A stretch of 64,000 nucleotides of DNA from Stercorarius parasiticus (Eukaryota; Chordata; Aves; Charadriiformes; Stercorariidae): the NCBI GenBank assembly GCA_013396915.1, contig VWZL01002565.1, positions 186,001 to 250,000 on the forward strand, in the 5' to 3' direction. Under the pieces are notes generated by a model. That model saw only the letters and a program-made list of their open reading frames with translations. It had not been told where the DNA came from and made no database searches. A program made the position numbers and the translations under genes. The first letter of the stretch is position 1; every line of letters starts with the position of its first letter. Positions 59,911 through 64,000 of the stretch are shown piece after piece.

Positions 59911-62900
59911 TATGTAATGTAAATTATATCTAAAAGTGACTGACTGTACCCTTTGATTAATAATTCATATTTGAAGTCATCTTGATTTTTAAAAGTAGCG
60001 GTACTTTTCCTTCAGAAAAATATTAGCATGATCACTTAACTGTTGCAAATCATGGTTCTTTTTTTTTCTTATCTTTTTTTTTTTAACTTGCTCAGTTTAA
60101 TTATCTTTATGCTGCCAAATGTAAAAGAACATGCATTTGTATTTCAGGTTTTCAAGGTCATTGTGAAGCTTAGTTTATGATCATGAACGCATTTGTAATC
60201 TTCATTTAAAAGATGTTATAAATGCAAAATAGTAGTGGTAGTATTTCTTAAATCTATTCTGGAGTTCACTAAACTCTTAAAAATGATCCATTGACCTGAC
60301 AACTTAGATTTCTAGCTGAACATTGTCAATGACTGCAGAAGAACACACCAGTGAATTTGATAGTGAAAGAGTAATAACATTTAATAACAAATTATATGCT
60401 AAATAAAGAAGGTTAAAAAAAAAAGACGAGTAAAGGATGATCTGGGTAGTAAGACTAAAGGGAGATTAGAGAATATAAACAAAATATAGAGAATATAAAC
60501 AAAATATATTTCCTCTGCACAAATTTTCAGGAGAAAGAACAGCAGAGAAAAAATAATAAGAAACAGAAAATTATTGTTAAAATCAACTTCTACATTATCA
60601 ATAAAGCATTACTTAAATTGCAGTGATGACCCCAGCTGCACTTCACATGGAAGCCTGATGCTCCTCCCAAGACAAGGAAAATTTCTACCTTTGAGCACAT
60701 TTAGAGCTCTCTTTATTACAGATGCATGTCAGAGCAGTTTGTCAAGCAAATTAAAAAGATGAAAATAAAGCAGTCTGACCAGTTAAAATGTGTATTGATA
60801 TTTTCTATGAGTTTTTTTGATTCATTTGGTCTTTTCATTGTAATACTCAGAGTTATCTGCTTAGCTATTTTTTCAGCTTTCCATTTAGAAGGAGTGTGAT
60901 TTGAAAATAAAAGTGTCTATGCAATACAATTTCCATGTGTGATGAGTCAGACGTCAAGTACCTGCACACATGCAGTAGGAAGTGTAGTAGAGGGATTTAG
61001 ACTCACGATAACATAGCCAACCTTCAAAGTAAATAATTTATTTTCAAGGTTATGGATGTGAATATCATTACAGAATACAACAGGCAGCGCAGAAGCTGCC
61101 TCTGAAGTCAGAGAACACATCAGAGGAAGGAGGTCCAAGTCCCAGACAACAGCCTGACTGCTGACTGAGCTGTAGCCTGTCTGTCTGGGATCCATAAATG
61201 AGACACTCTGCACTGTGGACGCAGTCTCAAGGAAAACTGCTCCATCCTCTTTCTGCGTAGTGTGGATTAGTTCAGAGTGCTCAGTAATCATTGCCGCAGA
61301 ACCTAGGTGCAAAATCTGTCCAAACAATTGGCTCCTTTCCCTTGGCTGACAACTAGACTTTGTTTTGACATTCTGACTCTCCCAGTTCTAAAGGCTTTCT
61401 GTCCCCCATCACGTGAACCTGAGTGAAAAACTGCTGGTGCTTTCTACTACATTTTCACGCTACCTCAAACTGTGTACCTAAATCACATTTTTGGATGCAG
61501 GTCAGTATTCATTTTTAATTATTCCCATATTGACAGAGATAGTAAACACCCTGTTCTCTGCTTAAAGTATTATTTAGGGCAATTTCTACGTTGGGAATAG
61601 TGATTTATTCTTACTATTACTGCTAGTACTGTTGCTACTAGAATTATTTATTAAATTGTGCCAGTGGTTTTATAAACTTCCAGAACATCACATGAAACAC
61701 ATCAAACAACCTGGCCACTCATACAAACTCCGTTCAAAGGTAAACTCTTTTGATGTTCAACAAAATCTATGAGGAAAAAAAAAAAAGTAACATAATGCCC
61801 AAATTCCTCTTTCTTTGTCTATGGAATCAAATGTGTAAAGAGGGACATCTCAGTTTTCTAATGAGCAGAACTGTTGAGGAATTGGAATTTCCATCCCACA
61901 AAATTCCTTGTATTTAACAGACATAATTTTACTTTTAGTCAAATTATATCTCTGAAAATGTAGCTGTTCCCCTGGAAGGGAAATTTTCAGAAATAATTAA
62001 GTTTCCTACTCCCTCGTTCTATTACTGTGGAACACCAATCAGAAGGTTTTTTCTCTTTTTTTTTCTTTTATTTTTTTCTCTGTCTCTTCTTTTAAAGCAT
62101 AGAAAAACATAGAGAAAAATAACATTAGACTAAATTTAGAAATATATTTTTTTAATATTTCAGTGGTACAGTCTTTCAGAAAACATATTTAAGTAGAGAA
62201 GGATATTCCATAAATTAACACTGTCTTACTCTTTAAATTATTTGCTGTGTGCCATGGTTCTCATGCTTTCTCATTTTATTTAAGTCTTCCAACTGAAAAC
62301 AAGACAGAGAGGATCTCAATTTTCAACCTGATGAAAAAGTGAGTTTTCTATTTTTGCACATATATATGTGTTCAAAAATACTTTCAGCATTGTTTTTTTG
62401 ATACTATTGTTAAAAGAAATGACATAAATGCATAAGGAAAATCATGAAATAAATTAAAAAACAAAAACAAAACCAAACCATACTGAAAGTTCAGGTCAGC
62501 TTGAAAGATCTGTGTTAAAAACAGGGTTCTTTTACGATGAGGTTAAAAAGCAAAAACCCTGAAGAGTGGAAAAAAAATGAGTTTCACCTTGTGCTTAAAA
62601 GCCCTAAGGGCTGCACTTACAATATGTCACCTTATCACTCATGCTTGAAGTGCTTTACTGCTTAATCATGTAATAGTCTCAGCTTGAACAATATCTGAGA
62701 GAATGGAGAAACTCTGTCTTCTTCAACTCTTACTAGAGCGTGTGTGATAAAGTAGAAGGTTTACTATGCTTTTGCTTTTTTACTGCTTGTTAAAATTCTG
62801 TAAAACTTACTGCAAAATTCTGAAAGTAGTAGTGAAAAAACTCCTCCACCAGGATTTCTCTCAGCCCACTTTCAAACATGATCCATAATTTGATCAAATG

Positions 62901-64000
62901 CTCTTGGGCACTATTAAATAGTAATAATGAACTTCACCTAAAGCCCTTAGTAATTTTGTTCCACATTTCCTTCTCTAATTATCCACTATTCCCTATTTAT
63001 TATTGCTTCATTCCCTGCCTTGAGGCCTTCTAAAAATACTAAGAATGATAAATTAAACAATACGTTTTGGCACAAAGTTAACCAGTGGGGAGGGTTATAA
63101 TTTAATGGGTTGTCTTCTGAATTAATTATTTCTGAATTATTTAATTGCAGCTTCTAAACAAAATTTCTTTCTAAAAGTGTGACACTGAAAGCCAAATTAT
63201 CTTCCTACAGTCTCTAGCAAAAGGAAAAGCAAAACATTAAAAACATACATGTTTAAATTAAATTCACAACATGTCTCTATGCAGATCAATAGAAACCTTC
63301 CATTTGCATTTATATTTATATTTTTGCTAATGAGCAGTGTCTCCTCCCAAGAGCCATAACAGTGTTTTTCAGGGTAATCTCACAAGTGTAATCGCCAGGC
63401 AAATGGCACTCTGGAGTTAATGTCTTTTTTCCCCATCTTTATTTTTTAAGTAAAAATATTCATTGGCTTTTATATGACGTCCTTATGCTTTTCATTCAAA
63501 ATCAATTTTAAATCAAGCTCTGATTTTCTTTTCTACGTTAGAACTCCCTGTTCACTCGCTGTTCTTTTCCAGCTTTATTATTCAGTCCTGATATAACTTC
63601 ACTTGTTCTTAGCTTCTAAAAGAAATATTTTAATTATTTTGAGGAATATGACATTTGGAGGAATGCTAAGTAGAGGGTGGAATTTGTGTGCTTTGCCTAA
63701 CCAAGTTCATATGGATTAACCCATACAAAAATTTCGCTGAAATATAGCACAGCAAATCTGTAAATACTGAGATGCATACTCTAGACTTGCTTTTTTGTAT
63801 TGATACTGAAAATTCTCACTACGGAAATAATTAAACATGTTATGCAGCTTGTCACTTCTCTGGGATCGACAAAAGGAAGAGAAAATCAGGTCATGTGAGC
63901 CACTTAGTATGATGCCCTACATTTTGCAGGACTATGTTCTTTCCTAAATAAAGGAAGATCATTAAAAGCATGTGGAAATCTGAGTTTTATTCCTCATCCT
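59911..64000. other. AT-rich non-coding stretch to the window end
   Basis: No gene confirmed. A perfect 2 x 20 bp duplication is at 60468-60507. A somewhat GC-richer patch at 60947-61327 carries a 126-codon minus-strand frame with no recognisable domain. Confidence 0.45.
60468..60507. repeat. Perfect 2 x 20 bp tandem duplication
   Basis: AGAGAATATAAACAAAATAT occurs at 60468-60487 and 60488-60507 without a mismatch. Confidence 0.95.

Noticed and set aside
1..64000. CRISPR arrays, tRNA or rRNA genes, bacterial operons
   Set aside because: No evenly spaced repeat-spacer array, no cloverleaf with promoter boxes and no rRNA wording were seen. The repeat content is that of a bird genome.

Overview
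This is a vertebrate, almost certainly avian, non-coding window. The sequence is AT-rich with no operons, no compact genes and no convincing exon. It carries several 5'-truncated CR1 LINEs ending in the bird-type ATTCTATGATTCT tail and encoding the C-terminus of CR1 ORF2, plus several endogenous-retrovirus LTRs of types I recall from bird genomes. A bird outside the chicken lineage is my best guess, based only on LTR families remembered by eye.

Layout. 1-385 is plain sequence. 386-1553 is a 5'-truncated LTR on the + strand, split by an antisense CR1 (794-1403). It is followed by a GC-rich, CACAGA-rich block (to about 2040). 2041-13230 is AT-rich unique sequence with a long pyrimidine microsatellite (8158-8366) and a small inverted-repeat element (10980-11092). 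13231-13749 holds a GC-rich patch of unknown origin abutting a + strand CR1. 13750-32016 is AT-rich with a few small tandem duplications, a patch of decayed protein-like reading frame (21686-21862) and a strong G-quadruplex motif (29934). An assembly gap of 53 N lies at 32017-32069 beside a pyrimidine microsatellite. CR1 copies lie at 32894-33271 and 37705-38367, both minus strand, with a short opposite-strand CR1 tip at 38540-38579.

The densest part is 43087-45079. Here a fragment of one LTR, a nearly complete LTR of the 386-1553 family on the minus strand, a CR1 inserted inside it, another CR1 tail, and a third LTR type are stacked together. A purine tract lies at 51527-51806. About 53898-55050 is a small, internally deleted LTR element with two similar LTR ends, a tRNA-Leu-like primer binding site and a polypurine tract, but no pol. 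The rest to 64000 is AT-rich, apart from a GC-rich block near 55690-55930 and a run of diverged repeats at 59614-59910.

No host gene works here as far as can be seen; the window fits a gene desert or part of a very large intron. I found no convincing new biological system. The best leads are the mini-provirus, the nested-transposon cluster, the inverted-repeat elements, and three patches with unusual coding-like or GC-rich character.
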